Source: Talpa occidentalis (taxonomy: Eukaryota > Chordata > Mammalia > Eulipotyphla > Talpidae). Taken from it: 64,000 bases of DNA. The stretch covers positions 49,655,013-49,719,012 of the forward strand of contig NW_023601754.1 in NCBI RefSeq assembly GCF_014898055.3, given 5' to 3'. The translations under genes were made by a program, and so were the position numbers. Positions 15,165 through 26,605 of the stretch are shown here, one piece after another (the first letter of the stretch is position 1; each line of letters opens with the position of its first letter). The notes beneath the pieces are model-generated. The model worked only from the letters and a program-made list of their open reading frames with translations, searched no databases and was not told the DNA's origin.

Positions 15165-15300
15165 CTTCAAATCTACCAGGAGCTGGTCTAGTCTTTTCCT
15201 TCTGCACCTTCATTTAAAACTTGCAATGATTCTGTGGCAGGAGGTTTGATATTATCCTCATTTACAGATGGGGAAACTGAGGCACAAAATTCTTTCTTTT
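15165..15300. mobile_element. MIR SINE fragment
   Basis: Contains TATTATCCTCATTTACAGAT followed by GGGGAAACTGAGGCAC, the most conserved MIR segment, in the expected order. Confidence 0.75.
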
Positions 15301-15659
15301 CCCCCCCAGGCATTTAGTTAATGCAGCTGCCAAGTTGTACAGGAGCTTTGAAGCTGTGTCTGGCAGACTGGCTGTGACAAAGGAGAGATGGAAGATACAG
15401 GGTGCAGGGGATTGTGGTCGAGCAGGGAAGACAGTTCAACAGAATTTTCTGGGACGATAGACAAGTTCTGTTATCACTGCCTAATATGGGCATTTGAAAT
15501 GTGGCTAGTGGGGCTGAAAATGGAAAATTAAATTTTATTTAATTTTTGTTGAGTTAAGGGGAAGTAAGCACTGGTTACCAGATGCCCTTTTTCTCTGGTC
15601 CCAGTGCTGCCAGCCCATGTCTGGAACATTTAAGGGCAGGTCAGCTGACGGGAGGAAGG

Positions 15660-15750
15660 GGGAGGAGAGAGATAGAGAGAGACAGAGAGAGACAGAGAGA
15701 CAGAGAGACTAAGAGAGAGACAGAGAGAGAGAGACAGAGAGAGAGAGAGC
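15660..15750. repeat. (GAGACA)n/(GA)n simple repeat
   Basis: Imperfect GACAGAGA repeats ending in a GA run. Confidence 0.85.
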
Positions 15751-16235
15751 CTTGCCTTCAGAGGGCGCCTGGGGTGAAGTCATGGCCAGAACTGGACTGC
15801 AGCCAAACTGCCCTCTTCCAAGGACAGCTGAGCCCTCTCTCTGGAACTCCCCCTCATGGATCTCAGCTCCTGCCTCCTCCCAGCAGAGCCACCTTCCAGT
15901 GCCATAGCCCCTGAAGCTCAGCATATCTGCAGTTCCCCCTTCTTGGCTTTCCACCCCACTAGGAAAAGTCCTGCAGTCCTGCTTCTTGGTGTGATTGGCA
16001 GAGCCGAAGGGGGAGGGAGGAGCCAAGAAATAGGTGTTCCCAGTTCCTGATCAAGGCCTGCCAGCATCAGTCTTCTCTTGTGGGCAGTGGAGGGGACTGC
16101 TGTGATTCCTTCTGCCTTGATGCTCACTCTGGGCAGGTAAGATTGTGGCAAGAACCCATGCATTGGCGTTAGACAGGCTGGACTTTGCATTCTGGTGCCA
16201 ACTCCTGACTGTGTGCCCCCCCCAAAAGTCACTTT

Positions 16236-16500
16236 TGGGGCCTCTGTGGTGGCCTAGGGGTTAAGTCTCAGCACTATAACCATGACAGCCTGAGTTCAAT
16301 GCCCGGCCAGGGAGCTGACCCCCATGGTGCAGCAGACCTCTCCTGTCTCCCCGCTGCTCCCCTCAGCAGTGCATTTCAGTAGATCCGCCTGTTCTGCTCC
16401 CTACTCTGTCTCTGATGAATCCTCTCACCCACCCCCACCGCACCTCTGGTCTACACCCCAGTTCCTCAAAGCCAAAAAAAAAAAAAAAAAGCAGAGAGGC
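16236..16500 (+). mobile_element. tRNA-derived SINE (family not named)
   Basis: Head GGCCTCTGTGGTGGCCTAGG, degraded pol III B box, body with GGGAGCTGACC, and a poly(A) tail. It is flanked by an 11-bp target-site duplication AAAGTCACTTT (16225-16235 and 16501-16511). The SINE appears repeatedly in this window in both orientations. Its head is the left end of the segmental duplication. Confidence 0.85.
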
Positions 16501-16809
16501 AAAGTCACTTTCCCAAATACACAGAGCTAGCAAGAGGCAGGTTGAAGTTTTGCAAAGAATTTGGTGTGACCCCAAGTCTGCTAGCTTTTGTTCATACCCA
16601 GCAGCTGTGTCCTGAACTGGTCTGGTAAGAGATAGTCTTGGGAGGGAAGGGAGAGCTCACGTTATATCACACCCTGGTCTGTTCTGTGGCTGCCATGCTG
16701 TGTGTGGGAGGGGCCAACATCCCGAGGATCTGAGTTCCATCTCTGTTCAAGACGCACGGGCAGTCTGAATCAATATCAACGCATTCTCTGACTGAATATT
16801 ATGTCAGAA

Positions 16810-17660
16810 TACTGCATGGAGGCTATTTTGGACTCAGTTTATGCAAACTTGCCAACGGAACACCCTCAAATAGTGAAAGATATGGCTCCTGTAGACTCTG
16901 ACCATGGTGCTGAAATAAGAATCTAATGGCGAGGCCCCAGTCAGCACAGTGGACAGCAACAGCAGAACCCACTCTCCTGGCCTTGGGTACTGCTGGGTAC
17001 AATAGGGTGGGTGTCTCGCTTGGGGGGACACTGGGGGTTGTAGTGAGTGATGCCACTTCCATTCCTATCCCTTGAATCCTAGACTTGTGAATGAATCGGG
17101 ACTATTGCAAAACCAGCACCATATAGTCCATGCTGACTGTGTGTAATATACAGTTGTTCCTTGTAGAGACCCTGGCATCAACCCTGCAAGGTACTGTCAC
17201 CTCGTTGACACTGTGACAGAGTTTCTTGTGGGGCTTTCCACTGTTCTGTCAAGCCAGTCCTCAGGACACATGACCAGTGAATCCCATGAGCGTGGGTGCG
17301 TTGCCCCACTTTTTTGGGAATTGAGTTCCTTGGTCAGAAGCAATGCTGTGTGGGATAGCATAGTTGCAAACAAGCTGTTCTATAAGTCTGATGATAGTAG
17401 TTTTGGCAGCAGCATTGTGTGTAGGAAAGAGAAGCGTACATGCAGATTAAGTGTCAATTGCAGTAAGGACGAAGCACTGCCCCTTCCATGATGAAGAGTC
17501 CATTGTCATCAATCCGCCACTGGGTGGCTGCCAGATCACCCCTGGGAACGGTGCCACGCCAGGGCTCAGGGTGGTCTCTGCTGCTGCAGACTGGACACTC
17601 AGTGGTGTCTGTCGCAGGCCAGCCTGGTGAGTAGGAGTCTATTTTGCTGAGCCTCTGTAA
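16810..17660 (-). pseudogene. Endogenous retrovirus pol (integrase) remnant
   Basis: Read on the minus strand, the segment shows broken pieces of a retroviral integrase core. They include a W-R-I-D motif near 17502-17520 and an S-D-Q-G-T motif near 17327-17342, in the order and spacing expected for the first two catalytic Asp residues. Frameshifts and stops interrupt it throughout, so no protein can be made. It is typical of class I (gamma-like) ERV remnants. A nearly identical copy lies in the second duplicon. Confidence 0.65.
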
Positions 17661-18084
17661 CCAGAAGGCTGGAGTTCAGGCCACCTGTCACTGCCAAATG
17701 CCAATAAAGTGGAAACAGGAATTGAATCTTTAAGATGCTCTTCAATCTGGCAGCCGGCGACCGGGAAGATGGGGTTAACACCCTAAAGAAGCCGCCTTCG
17801 CATTTCATCTACAGCTGGCTCTTTACAGTGCGCTGACCAAAGGCAGTCCAGCAGTGGGCAGGCTTCTCTGCTGCCAGGAGCTGGTGATGTCCACCCAGAG
17901 TTCCTTATCGCCCTCCTGGACACCTGGCCTCAGGCTCGGCCCCCGGTGCTGAGGGTGGCCTGCAGATAGCACTGCTCCCCACACCCCTCCAGACATGTCC
18001 TCGGGCCGGAAAATTAGCTCAGAGCAGACAGGCCATAAACAATGGGTGTGCAGATTTCCTACTATGCATTCTCCCTACCCCCCC

Positions 18085-18240
18085 CCCCTTATTGAGGTGA
18101 CATCGGTTTACAACACTGTACATGATTTAGGGGGTTAGGTTCATACCTCATCAGATGTATGTTTCCATCCCACCCCCACCATCCAAGCACCCAGATTCCT
18201 CTACCCTAGATCGTGGCACCCCCTCAACCTTTGTTCCCAC
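18085..18240. mobile_element. Old L1-end-like fragment
   Basis: Starts TTATTGAGGTGACATCGGTT followed by TACAACACTGTA, resembling the 3' terminal sequence of old mammalian L1 elements. Duplicated at about 59159-59300. Confidence 0.35.
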
Positions 18241-18728
18241 GCTGTCCCCCCTTCCTTCCAAATATAAATTTCTCTTGTATGTTTGAGCTTCCTCCACACT
18301 GCCTGGCCCACAGCTCCCAAAATGCTTGAATTTCCTAAGTGTTGACTTTCCTGAGTGAGCAAGGAGTCTTTTGTTATTGCAAATGAGGTGGCTTTAAGTC
18401 CCACTTAAGGGTGGAGGCAGATTGCCGGAGAACCAACCTCGTGATCAGAGGGTTAGTATTTCTCATCCTCCACACCCTGATCTCCTAGGAGGGAAGAAGG
18501 GCCGGAAGTTGAATCAATGGCCACTGGACAACTATTTTTTTTTTTTTTTTTTTTAAATATTAAATTTTATTTTTATATTCCCCCATACAATTGCAAACGC
18601 CCCATTCTGACCCCAATCCTTCCCCTCCCGCCCCCCACCCCCCAAAAAGTGTCTCTGGTTCATAGTTTTTTGTTGATTTTGATTTTCACTTTCTTATATT
18701 CATTTTCCTGGTCCCTTATTTAAGTTTT

Positions 18729-21700
18729 CTAGATTCCTGCTATGAGTGAGACCATCCGGTATTTTTCTTTTTCTTTTTGGCTTATTTCGCTGAGCATGAT
18801 CCCTTCCAGTGCCATCCATGTTGCTGCAAATTGCATGTGTTTATCTTTTTTGAAGGCTGAGTAATATTCCATGGTATATATGTACCACATCTTCTTGATC
18901 CAGTCATCTATTTTTGGGCATTTGGGTTGTTTCCAAAGCTTAGCTATTGTAAACAGTGCTGCTATAAACATAGGAGTGCAGGTGCTCTTTGGAATTGATG
19001 TTTCTGTGTCCTTTGGGTAAATACCTAGGAGTGGAATTGCTGGATCATATGGAAGCTCTATGTTTAGTAGGTCCAGAAATCTCCACACAGCTCTCCACAG
19101 TGGTTGGACCAGTTTGCACTCCCACCAACAGTGCACAAGAGTTCCTTTTTCTCCACATCCTCGCCAACATTTGTTGTTGCTAGTTTTTTTAATATGTGCC
19201 ATTCTCACTGGTGTGAGATGGTATCTCATGGTAGTTTTGATTTGCATTTCCCTGATGACAAGTGATGTTGAACATTTTTTCATATGTCTGTTGGCCATTT
19301 GCATTTCCTCTTCAGAGAAGTTTCTTTTTAGCTCTTCTGCCCATTTTTTGACTGGATTATTTTCTTTGTTGTTGCTGAGTCTCATCAGCTCTTTGCAGAT
19401 TTTTGTGATCAGTCCTTTATCATTAGTGTTGGGTGCAAAAATGTTCTCCCAGTTGGTGGGGTTTCTCTTTGTTTTTGTTATTGTCTCTTTTGCTGTGCAG
19501 AAGCTCTTTAATTTGATGTAGTCCCAGCTGTTTATCTTTCTCTTCACTATCACTGCTTTGGGTGATGTGTCTGTAAAGATGTCTTTGATGTGCAAATCCC
19601 GTAGTGTTTCGCCTATATTTCCTTCTATGTATTTTATGGTTTCAGGTCTTATGTCTAGTTCTTTAATCCATTTTGAGTTGATTTTTGTGTATGGTGTGAG
19701 GTAGTGGTCAAGCTTCATTCTTTTGCATGTAGCGACCCAGTTTTCCCAGCACCATTTATTGAACAAACTTTCTTTGCTCCAATGCATAGTCTTCGCTCCT
19801 TTGTCAAAGATTAGTTGACCATAAATCTGTGGGTTTATTTCTGGATTTTCTATTCGATTCCATTGGTCTGTATGTCTGTTCTTGTTCCAATACCATGCAG
19901 TTTTGATGATTATGGCTTTGTAGTATAGTTTGAAGTCTGGGAGTGTGATGCCTCCATTTCCTTCTTTTTTTTTCAGTAGAGCTTTGGCTATTCGGGGTTT
20001 TTGGTGATTCCATATGAATTTCATCAATAATTGTTCTATTTCTTTGAAGAATGCCATTGAGATTTTGATTGGAATAGCATTGAATCTGTATATTGCTTTT
20101 GGTAGGATGGCCATTTTAATAATGTTTATTCTTCCAATCCATGAGCAGGGGATGTCTTTCCATTTCTTTGTGTCTTCTTCTATTTCTTTTAACAGTGTTT
20201 TATAGTTTTCTTTGTATAGGTCCTTTACCTCTTTTGTTAGATTTATTCCCAAATATTTGATTTTTTTTGTTTCGATAATAAAAGGGGTGGTTTTTTTGAT
20301 TTCTTCTTCTTCAGATTTATTGTTTGTGTATAGGAAGGCTACTGACTTTTGCGTGTTGATTTTGTATCCTGCCACTTTACTGAATTGATTGATGAGTTGA
20401 ATTAGTTTTTCTGTGGAGATTTTGGGGTTCTCTATGTATATTATCATATCATCTGCAAATAGTGATAGTTTGACTTCTTCTTTTCCTATTTGGATTCCTT
20501 GGATGTCTTTCTCTTGTCTTATTGCTCTGGCTAGGACTTCCAGTATTATATTGAAAAGCAGTGGTGAGAGTGGACATCCTTGTCTTGTTCCAGATCTTAA
20601 TGGAATTGCTTTCAGCTTTTCACCATTGAGAATGATACTGGCTGTTGGCTTGTCATAGATGGCCTTTATGATGTTGAGGTATGTTCCTTGTATCCCAAGA
20701 ATTTCAAGGGCTTTTATCATGAATGGGTGTTGCACTTTGTCAAAAGCTTTCTCAGCATCTATTGATATTATCATATGGTTTTTATATTTCTTTTTGTTGA
20801 TGTGTTGGATAACGTTGATTGATTTTCGGATGTTAAACCATCCTTGTGCCCCTGGAATGAATCCAACTTGGTCGTGGTGAATTATCTTATGGATACATTG
20901 TTGGATTCTGATAGCTAAAAATTTATTGAGGATTTTTGCATCAGTGTTCATTAGGGAGATTGGCCTATAGTTTTCCTTTTTTGTGTTGTCCTTATTCGGT
21001 TTTGGTATTAGTGTAATATTGGCTTCATAGAACGTGTTTGGTATTGTCCCTTCCTTCTCAATTTTTTGGAAGAGTTTGTGAAGGACAGGCACTAATTCGT
21101 CTCTGAATGTTTGGTAGAATTCATTTGTAAATCCATCAGGTCCTGGGCTTTTGTTTTTGGGGAGGTTTTTAATTACCATTTCAATTTCGCTGCTTGTAAT
21201 TGGTCTGTTTAGGTGTTCTATTTCTTCTTTATCTAGCTTTGGGTGATTGTAGAGTTGTAGGAATTTGTCCATCTCCTCTAGATTGTTGAACTTGTTTCCA
21301 TATAACTGTTCATAGTAGTTACTGATTATTCTTTTGATTTCTGCTGTGTCCGTTGTGATTTCTCCTCTTTCATTTATGATTCTGTGTATTTGTGCTTTCT
21401 CCCTTTTTTCCTTTGTGAGCCTGGCTAGGGGTTTGTCTATTTTATTTATTTTTTCAAAGAACCAGCTCTTGGTTTCATTGATCTTTTGGATTGTTTTTTT
21501 AGTTTCAATTTCATTTATTTCTGCTTTGGTTTTTATTATTTCTTTTCTTCTACTGGTTCTGGGGTTTTTTTGTTGTTCTTTTTCTAGATCTTTGAGCTTC
21601 GAGATTAGGTTGTTTCTTTGAGTTCTTTCTTGTTTTTTGATGTGAGCTTCTATTGCTATATATTTTCCTCTTATTACTGCTTTTGCTGCATCCCATACAT

Positions 21701-22556
21701 TTAGGATATCGGTGTCCTCCTTGTCATTCAATTCAAAGAATTTTTTAATTTCTTCTTTGATCTCCTCGTTAGTCCAGTGGTCTTCCAGTAGTGTGGCTTT
21801 TAATCTCCATGAGGTAGGATAGTTCCTTGCCTTCTTTTTATGATTTATTTCTAGTTTGATGCCTTCGTGGTCAGAAAAGATGGTTGGTATGATTTCAATC
21901 TTGGTGTATCTGTTGATGTTTGTCTTGTGCCCCAGTATGTGATCGATCCTGGAGAATGATCCGTGTGCGCTTGAGAAAAATGTGTACTCCGTTTTTTTTG
22001 GGTTTAGTGTTCTATAGATGTCTGTTAAGCCCAAATGCTCTAGGTCCTTATTTAGAGCTTTAGTTTCTTTACTTATTTTTTGTCTTGTTGATCTATCCAT
22101 TGTTGATAGTGGTGTGTTGAAGTCTCCCACTACATATGTGTTTTCTCTGATGTCTCTTTTCAGAGAGGACAACAGTTGTCTGATATATTTTGGTGCTCTT
22201 TCGTTTGGTGAGTATATGTTAATGAGTGTTATTTCTTCTTGAAGTATTGTCCCCTTAATCATAATGTAGTGACCATTGGGGTCTCTTTTTATTTTTTTGA
22301 GTTTGAAGTCTGTTTTATCTGATATAAGTATAGCTGTTCCTGCTTTCTTTTTTGGCCCATTTGCTTGTAGGATTGTTTTCCATCCTTTGACTTTGAGCCT
22401 ATTTTTATCTTTTGTAGCTAAATGTGTTTCCTGGAGACAGCAAAAGGTTGGGTTTTGTTTCTTAATCCAGGCTGCAACTCTGTGTCTTTTTATTGAAGAG
22501 TTTAGTCCATTTACATTTAGAGTTAATATTGATATGTTAGCATCTGTATTTGCCAT
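18729..22556 (-). CDS. L1 ORF2p: endonuclease and reverse transcriptase
   Basis: Uninterrupted 1275-residue ORF2, the same length as human L1 ORF2p. The N-terminal apurinic-type endonuclease has N14 ([10 protein letters not shown]), E43 (LQETH) and an SDH motif near residue 230. The reverse transcriptase contains the FADDMIIY catalytic box near residue 700. The C-terminal zinc-knuckle-like motif C-x3-C-x7-H-x4-C is seen as CWRGC...H...C. The protein nicks target DNA and copies L1 RNA by target-primed reverse transcription. It starts 75 bp after ORF1 ends. No frameshift or stop is seen. Confidence 0.96.
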   Translation of the reverse strand: MANTDANISILTLNVNGLNSSIKRHRVAAWIKKQNPTFCCLQETHLATKDKNRLKVKGWKTILQANGPKKKAGTAILISDKTDFKLKKIKRDPNGHYIMIKGTILQEEITLINIYSPNERAPKYIRQLLSSLKRDIRENTYVVGDFNTPLSTMDRSTRQKISKETKALNKDLEHLGLTDIYRTLNPKKTEYTFFSSAHGSFSRIDHILGHKTNINRYTKIEIIPTIFSDHEGIKLEINHKKKARNYPTSWRLKATLLEDHWTNEEIKEEIKKFFELNDKEDTDILNVWDAAKAVIRGKYIAIEAHIKKQERTQRNNLISKLKDLEKEQQKNPRTSRRKEIIKTKAEINEIETKKTIQKINETKSWFFEKINKIDKPLARLTKEKREKAQIHRIINERGEITTDTAEIKRIISNYYEQLYGNKFNNLEEMDKFLQLYNHPKLDKEEIEHLNRPITSSEIEMVIKNLPKNKSPGPDGFTNEFYQTFRDELVPVLHKLFQKIEKEGTIPNTFYEANITLIPKPNKDNTKKENYRPISLMNTDAKILNKFLAIRIQQCIHKIIHHDQVGFIPGAQGWFNIRKSINVIQHINKKKYKNHMIISIDAEKAFDKVQHPFMIKALEILGIQGTYLNIIKAIYDKPTASIILNGEKLKAIPLRSGTRQGCPLSPLLFNIILEVLARAIRQEKDIQGIQIGKEEVKLSLFADDMIIYIENPKISTEKLIQLINQFSKVAGYKINTQKSVAFLYTNNKSEEEEIKKTTPFIIETKKIKYLGINLTKEVKDLYKENYKTLLKEIEEDTKKWKDIPCSWIGRINIIKMAILPKAIYRFNAIPIKISMAFFKEIEQLLMKFIWNHQKPRIAKALLKKKEGNGGITLPDFKLYYKAIIIKTAWYWNKNRHTDQWNRIENPEINPQIYGQLIFDKGAKTMHWSKESLFNKWCWENWVATCKRMKLDHYLTPYTKINSKWIKELDIRPETIKYIEGNIGETLRDLHIKDIFTDTSPKAVIVKRKINSWDYIKLKSFCTAKETITKTKRNPTNWENIFAPNTNDKGLITKICKELMRLSNNKENNPVKKWAEELKRNFSEEEMQMANRHMKKCSTSLVIREMQIKTTMRYHLTPVRMAHIKKTSNNKCWRGCGEKGTLVHCWWECKLVQPLWRAVWRFLDLLNIELPYDPAIPLLGIYPKDTETSIPKSTCTPMFIAALFTIAKLWKQPKCPKIDDWIKKMWYIYTMEYYSAFKKDKHMQFAATWMALEGIMLSEISQKEKEKYRMVSLIAGI

Positions 22557-22631
22557 TATGTTTGTCTTTCCTTTGATTTTATTTATTTATTCTTTTAATA
22601 ACTTTTTTTTTTTTTTGGTCTTCTTTCGTTG

Positions 22632-23660
22632 TTATTCGTCCCTCTGAGGTTCTGGCTTTAGGATTCCTTGTAGTATTTTTTGGAGTGGGGGTTTAGTCGC
22701 AATGAAATTCCGGAGTTTCTCTTTGTCTGGGAAGGTCCATATTCTTTCTTCATGGAGGAAAGAGAGCTTTGCGGGATAGAGTATTCTTGGTTGGCATCTG
22801 TTTTCTTGGAGTCTGTTGACTATGTCCCTCCACTCTCTCCTTGCCCGTAGTGTTTCTTCAGAGAAGTCTGATGTCAGCCTGATTGGTTTTCCTTTGAATG
22901 TTATCTGTTTCTTCCCTCTTGTCAGCTTCATTATTTTTTCCTTGTCCTGGATTCTTGGGAGCTTTACTATTATGTGTCTTGCTGTGTTTTTCCTTTCGTC
23001 GTGGAAGTTTGGTGTTCTTCTTGCTTCTTGTATATCAATTTTCAGCTCCTTCTTCGCATTTGGGAAGTTCTCTTCAATTATCTCCTGGAATATTTTCTCT
23101 GTTCCTACATCTCTCTCCTCTCCTTCTGGAATTCCTATAACTCTTATATTTCCTTTCCTCATGGAGTCAGATAGTTCCCGAAGTCTTTCTTCATTCTTTT
23201 TCCTTCGTACTTCTCTTTCCTTTTCTGTTTTGGTTCTTTTTATTTCTGTGTCTTCAAGATTACTTATTCGTTCTTCCATTTCATCTATTCTGCTTTCATT
23301 GCTTTTCCCAGAGTTCTTTAGTTCCTCCATTAATTCTTTGATCTCCTGCATTTCTCTTACTTCCCTCTTTAGGGACTCAATTTCCTTCTTCTGATCTATC
23401 ACTTTTTTAATCATGGCAATTTTAAATTCTCTTTCTGGAAGGCTCAGAAGTTCTTCCAAGTTGCTGTCGTTGCAATCTGGGGAGTGGTTTTCTTTTTGTG
23501 GTGTGCTTCTTTCCTGAGGAGTTGTTAGGTTGCGTGTGGTTCTTCTACTCCCTACTGTCTGTTTTCTAATTTGTCGTATGCGTTGGGACACTGTGTTGCT
23601 CGGACTGACTGACATCTTGGGTGAACTTCTCCGCTCCCCTCTGGCTCTTCCAGGAGCCAT
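22632..23660 (-). CDS. L1 ORF1p: RNA-binding chaperone
   Basis: Uninterrupted 342-residue ORF1 starting MAPGRARGERRSS. It has a basic, low-complexity N-terminus and then a charged heptad-rich coiled coil (about residues 85-160, REFKIAMIKKVIDQKKEIES onward) for trimerisation. An RRM-like segment follows (RVIGIPEGEE), then a basic C-terminal domain (ARRTPNFHDERKNTARHIIV). ORF1p coats L1 RNA in the ribonucleoprotein particle. Its length is close to human ORF1p (338). The context is the first ORF of the full-length element. Confidence 0.95.
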   Translation of the reverse strand: MAPGRARGERRSSPKMSVSPSNTVSQRIRQIRKQTVGSRRTTRNLTTPQERSTPQKENHSPDCNDSNLEELLSLPEREFKIAMIKKVIDQKKEIESLKREVREMQEIKELMEELKNSGKSNESRIDEMEERISNLEDTEIKRTKTEKEREVRRKKNEERLRELSDSMRKGNIRVIGIPEGEERDVGTEKIFQEIIEENFPNAKKELKIDIQEARRTPNFHDERKNTARHIIVKLPRIQDKEKIMKLTRGKKQITFKGKPIRLTSDFSEETLRARREWRDIVNRLQENRCQPRILYPAKLSFLHEERIWTFPDKEKLRNFIATKPPLQKILQGILKPEPQRDE

Positions 23661-24642
23661 CTCTGTCTTCTGGGGGAGCTTTCTGCTGGTTTTAGGCAGT
23701 TTTTACTGAAGAAATGTCCCTGTTCTCAAATGGCGAAGCGGGATGCAGTCCCTGCGCCTCCGGTTTCAGGCACACTCTTCTGCGCCCCCGGTCTGCCCCG
23801 GACGTGGGTGCCTGCTCCCTCTGTGGGCTCAGACTGCTGGTCGGAAGGGGCCTGGCGTGGAATAACTTCCCGGCTGGCCACTGGGTCCTCCAGAAACCTT
23901 CTGCCCTTTTCAAGCAGTCATAAGAAATGTCCTGTTTTATAGGGTGTTAGCGACTTTTTTTTTTCCTGGTCGCTAGGTGGCGCCAGAGATCTCTCCTATT
24001 GTCCTTGGGGGGCTGTTTTTCGCCTCCCCCCACCCCGTGGGACAGAGAACAGAGCGGGAATGGTAGGGTACACCTCAACAGCTTTGGGGTGCTGTGTCTG
24101 CCTTGTGCCCCACCGTCGTGGAGAAACCACGCCCCGAATTTTCGTGCCCCGGGTCTCAGTTCAAAGCCCTCAGTTCCAGGACGCGGGCTGTAGCCCAGTT
24201 CAGTGGCGCGGGAATGGCGCCTTTTGCACAGCTCCCGTGCCTGGGCGCCTGGTTCCTGCTCACTCAGGGAGGGACCTTCACCTCAGTGAGGACCTCCGTG
24301 CGTCTCCCCGCAAGCCTAGGTCGCAGGTGCGGGGACCTGGGCAGCCGCGATCCAGGTCTGCACTTGCTTTTCAAGCTCCCCGAGCGCGCCTCGTTTCCGC
24401 GCCAGCTTACCGGCAGCCCGGGCTGTGTGCGCGTCTCCCGGAGTCTTTGTTCTTCTCTAATGGCGCCAGGAGCTGTTCGCTCACCGCTGTGGCGGATCCT
24501 GCAGGGTTCGCCTCAGCTCCCGTTCGCGGGGTGTGGTGGCTGCAATAGTTCCTTTCCACTCACAGTCCCGCTTGCTGCGTCGTTTGTTCTTGTGGGTCGT
24601 TTTGGTTTGTTGTTTCCTCCTCTCTGCCGGTCGGAGAGTGCC
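23661..24642 (-). promoter_or_regulatory. L1 5' UTR / internal promoter
   Basis: A 982-bp CpG-rich leader between ORF1 and the 5' target-site duplication, as expected for the internal pol II promoter of L1. It includes a CTCF-like core (CGCTAGGTGGCGCC at 23971-23984, plus strand). Promoter activity is inferred from position. Confidence 0.75.
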
Positions 24643-25968
24643 CTGGACAACTATTTAATCATTCTCATGCCTGAGTTATGATGCCTCCATAAAAATCCAA
24701 GAGAAGGAGATTCAGAGAAATCCCAGGCTGGAGACCTTTGGAGAGCTGAGGACTGTGGTACAGGGGCACAGAGGGTGGTACAGAGAGGGCACAGAGCTCT
24801 GCAACATCCCCCCGTCCCTTGCCCTGTGCATCTCTTCATCTGGCTCTTCCTGAGTATGTTCTCTTGTAGCAAGTAAACCAGGGATCTAGCATGTAAATGG
24901 CTTTCCTGAGTTCTCTTGAGCCACTCTAGCCAATTAATTGGATGCAAAGAAGGAGTCATGGAAACTATGGCAGTCTAATTAATACTGGGGTGAAGGAATT
25001 CATCAGAGACAGAGTGGAAGACGAAGCAGGTTGACTTATTGAAGTGCCCTGAAAGGGAGCGGGGTGAGATGGGAGATACCCTTCCGCCTGCGAAGAAAGA
25101 TTTGAGGGTCTCTTGTGTACTCTGTTTTCATGGAACTTTCTAACTTGGGCATGGCTTTGCACTAGTTATCTGCTGGGATGTCTGGTCTGGGGCACCGGTC
25201 TTCAGTAGGGAATGTGCCCTGGTCCTGCTTCTGCATTCCTGGAGCTGGTCTGCTGTTTCTGGTGAGGCCTTGGGTCTTATGGCCCGATTTCCGTGGCAAC
25301 CGTATAGCTTGCCTCATCTATTCAAGCCTCCTGAACTTGCCTGCTGGGCAAGGAGTGGGGACTTAGTGGGTCCTTGGGGCTACTAGGAGGGGTAATTGGC
25401 TTCACAGATAGCCCCTGAATCACACCCTGACACGGGGGCTTCGCCCAGACCAGGGTGCAGCTGCCCTGGTGGCTGTGACCCCAGAACCTCCCTTGTGGTG
25501 GACAGAGAGCAGTTCCCCAGGTTCTACTTTTCCTCCCCCGCACCAGGCCGCAGTGTCCAGCCCACGCAGACACCGTGACTCACCCCTGGCGCCTCACGCC
25601 CTCTCCCTGACCCGCTGCACTGAACCCGCGGGGCCCGTGGGGTGCAAAGCGACCGACCCCTCTTCCTTTCCGCGTCCCTCCGTTACTGGATCTGTCCTCG
25701 CTCATCGCGGTTCCCCCAGAACCGCCCACCGTCTTATTCAGGTATTCGCTGACGCTCCCTGGCTGCTCACAAAGGTGCCCCAGGCTCTCCCAGCAAAGAC
25801 ACACCGGGACCTGCAGACCACGACTCCGGGCGCCACCGACTGTGCCGTCCAGGATGTCGGGTCGCGGCGCCCTGGCTAGGAGAGCCCCGAGTCGCTGTGA
25901 TGGGAGGTGGGTGTTCACGGGGTCAGACCCTGGACGGCTCCGCTTAAAACGGAACCTTACCCGGGGAG

Positions 25969-25982
25969 CCACTAGGGGGCGC
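25969..25982 (+). promoter_or_regulatory. CTCF consensus site (copy 1)
   Basis: CCACTAGGGGGCGC matches the CTCF core CCASYAGRKGGCRS at every position. It lies in CpG-rich DNA within the duplicated block upstream of receptor unit A. Confidence 0.6.
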
Positions 25983-26068
25983 AAGTGTCTCATGCTCATT
26001 TCAAAGAAAAGCTAGAAACCTGTTCCAGAAGGCCTGCTATTAGCGTTCGGTTGCGTTTTATTGTTTCT

Positions 26069-26315
26069 AAAAAAGGCTTATTTATGTATGCAAGAGCTGG
26101 GGTGTAAGCCAGAGGTATGGGGGTGAGAGGAGACAGAGTGGGGAGCAGAACAGGTCAATCTACCGAAATCCACTGCTGAGGGAAGCAGTGGGGAGACAGG
26201 AGAGGTCTGCTGCGCCATGTGGGTAGCTCCCTAGCAGGGGATCGAACTCGTGCTGCAGTGGCTGCGGACAGCTCCATAGTGCTGATGTGTAACCCCTCCC
26301 GCCACCAGGGAGGCC
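26069..26315 (-). mobile_element. tRNA-derived SINE
   Basis: On the plus strand it runs from TTATTTATGTATGCAAGAGC to CCACCAGGGAGGCC; on the minus strand it begins GGCCTCCCTGGTGG. An imperfect 11-bp duplication (GTTGCGTTTTA/GTTGCATTTTA) flanks it. The copy in the second duplicon is at 61016-61260. Confidence 0.8.
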
Positions 26316-26469
26316 CCTCTGTTGCATTTTAAAAGACTATTTAAACATGAAGCCTCAAAGCAGCTGTTACTATCGTGCAAATGCTGTTTGGTTCCGTCCA
26401 AACACTCCCATCTAGTCCTTGCACACACTCTCCGTGGCACACCTTAATCTTGATTCTGTTTGGGCCTAT

Positions 26470-26605
26470 CTGGTGGCAGGAGTTGTGTTAGCGTTATCAA
26501 GGTGTCGCCAGCCACTGAGGCCTGAGTTCCATCCCAGCCGGGGAGCTGACCCACATGGCACAGCAGAAAGACTACACAGCAGTGCCCAGTGGCACAAAAA
26601 ACACG
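26470..26605 (+). mobile_element. Partial tRNA-derived SINE
   Basis: Contains GAGGCCTGAGTTCCATCCCA, GGGGAGCTGACCCACATGGC and CAGCAG in the order of the local SINE body. Truncated and diverged; duplicated at about 61408-61542. Confidence 0.5.

Larger units (their letters stand above)
11834..16224. other. Intergenic region without recognised genes
   Basis: No exons, LAIR- or KIR-like domains seen on either strand. AT-rich DNA occurs at about 13030-13370. GA-rich microsatellites and one MIR are listed separately. The rest is unclassified. Confidence 0.6.
18538..24642 (-). mobile_element. Full-length LINE-1 with target-site duplications
   Basis: A 6.1-kb L1 on the minus strand with poly(A) (plus-strand T run from 18538), 3' UTR, ORF2, ORF1 and a CpG-rich 5' UTR of about 980 bp. 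Perfect 14-bp target-site duplications CTGGACAACTATTT flank it at 18524-18537 and 24643-24656. The nick site reads ATTT/AA, fitting the L1 endonuclease preference TTTT/AA. The duplicated block at 59594-59607 carries the same 14 bp once, the empty site. Full length, perfect duplications and open reading frames mark a young, possibly retrotransposition-competent element. Confidence 0.97.

Noticed and set aside
11896..16224. Expected LAIR2 or KIR3DX1 equivalents between CDC42EP5 and the LILR-like units
   Set aside because: No matching Ig exon seen by eye; absence here is not proof without a profile search.
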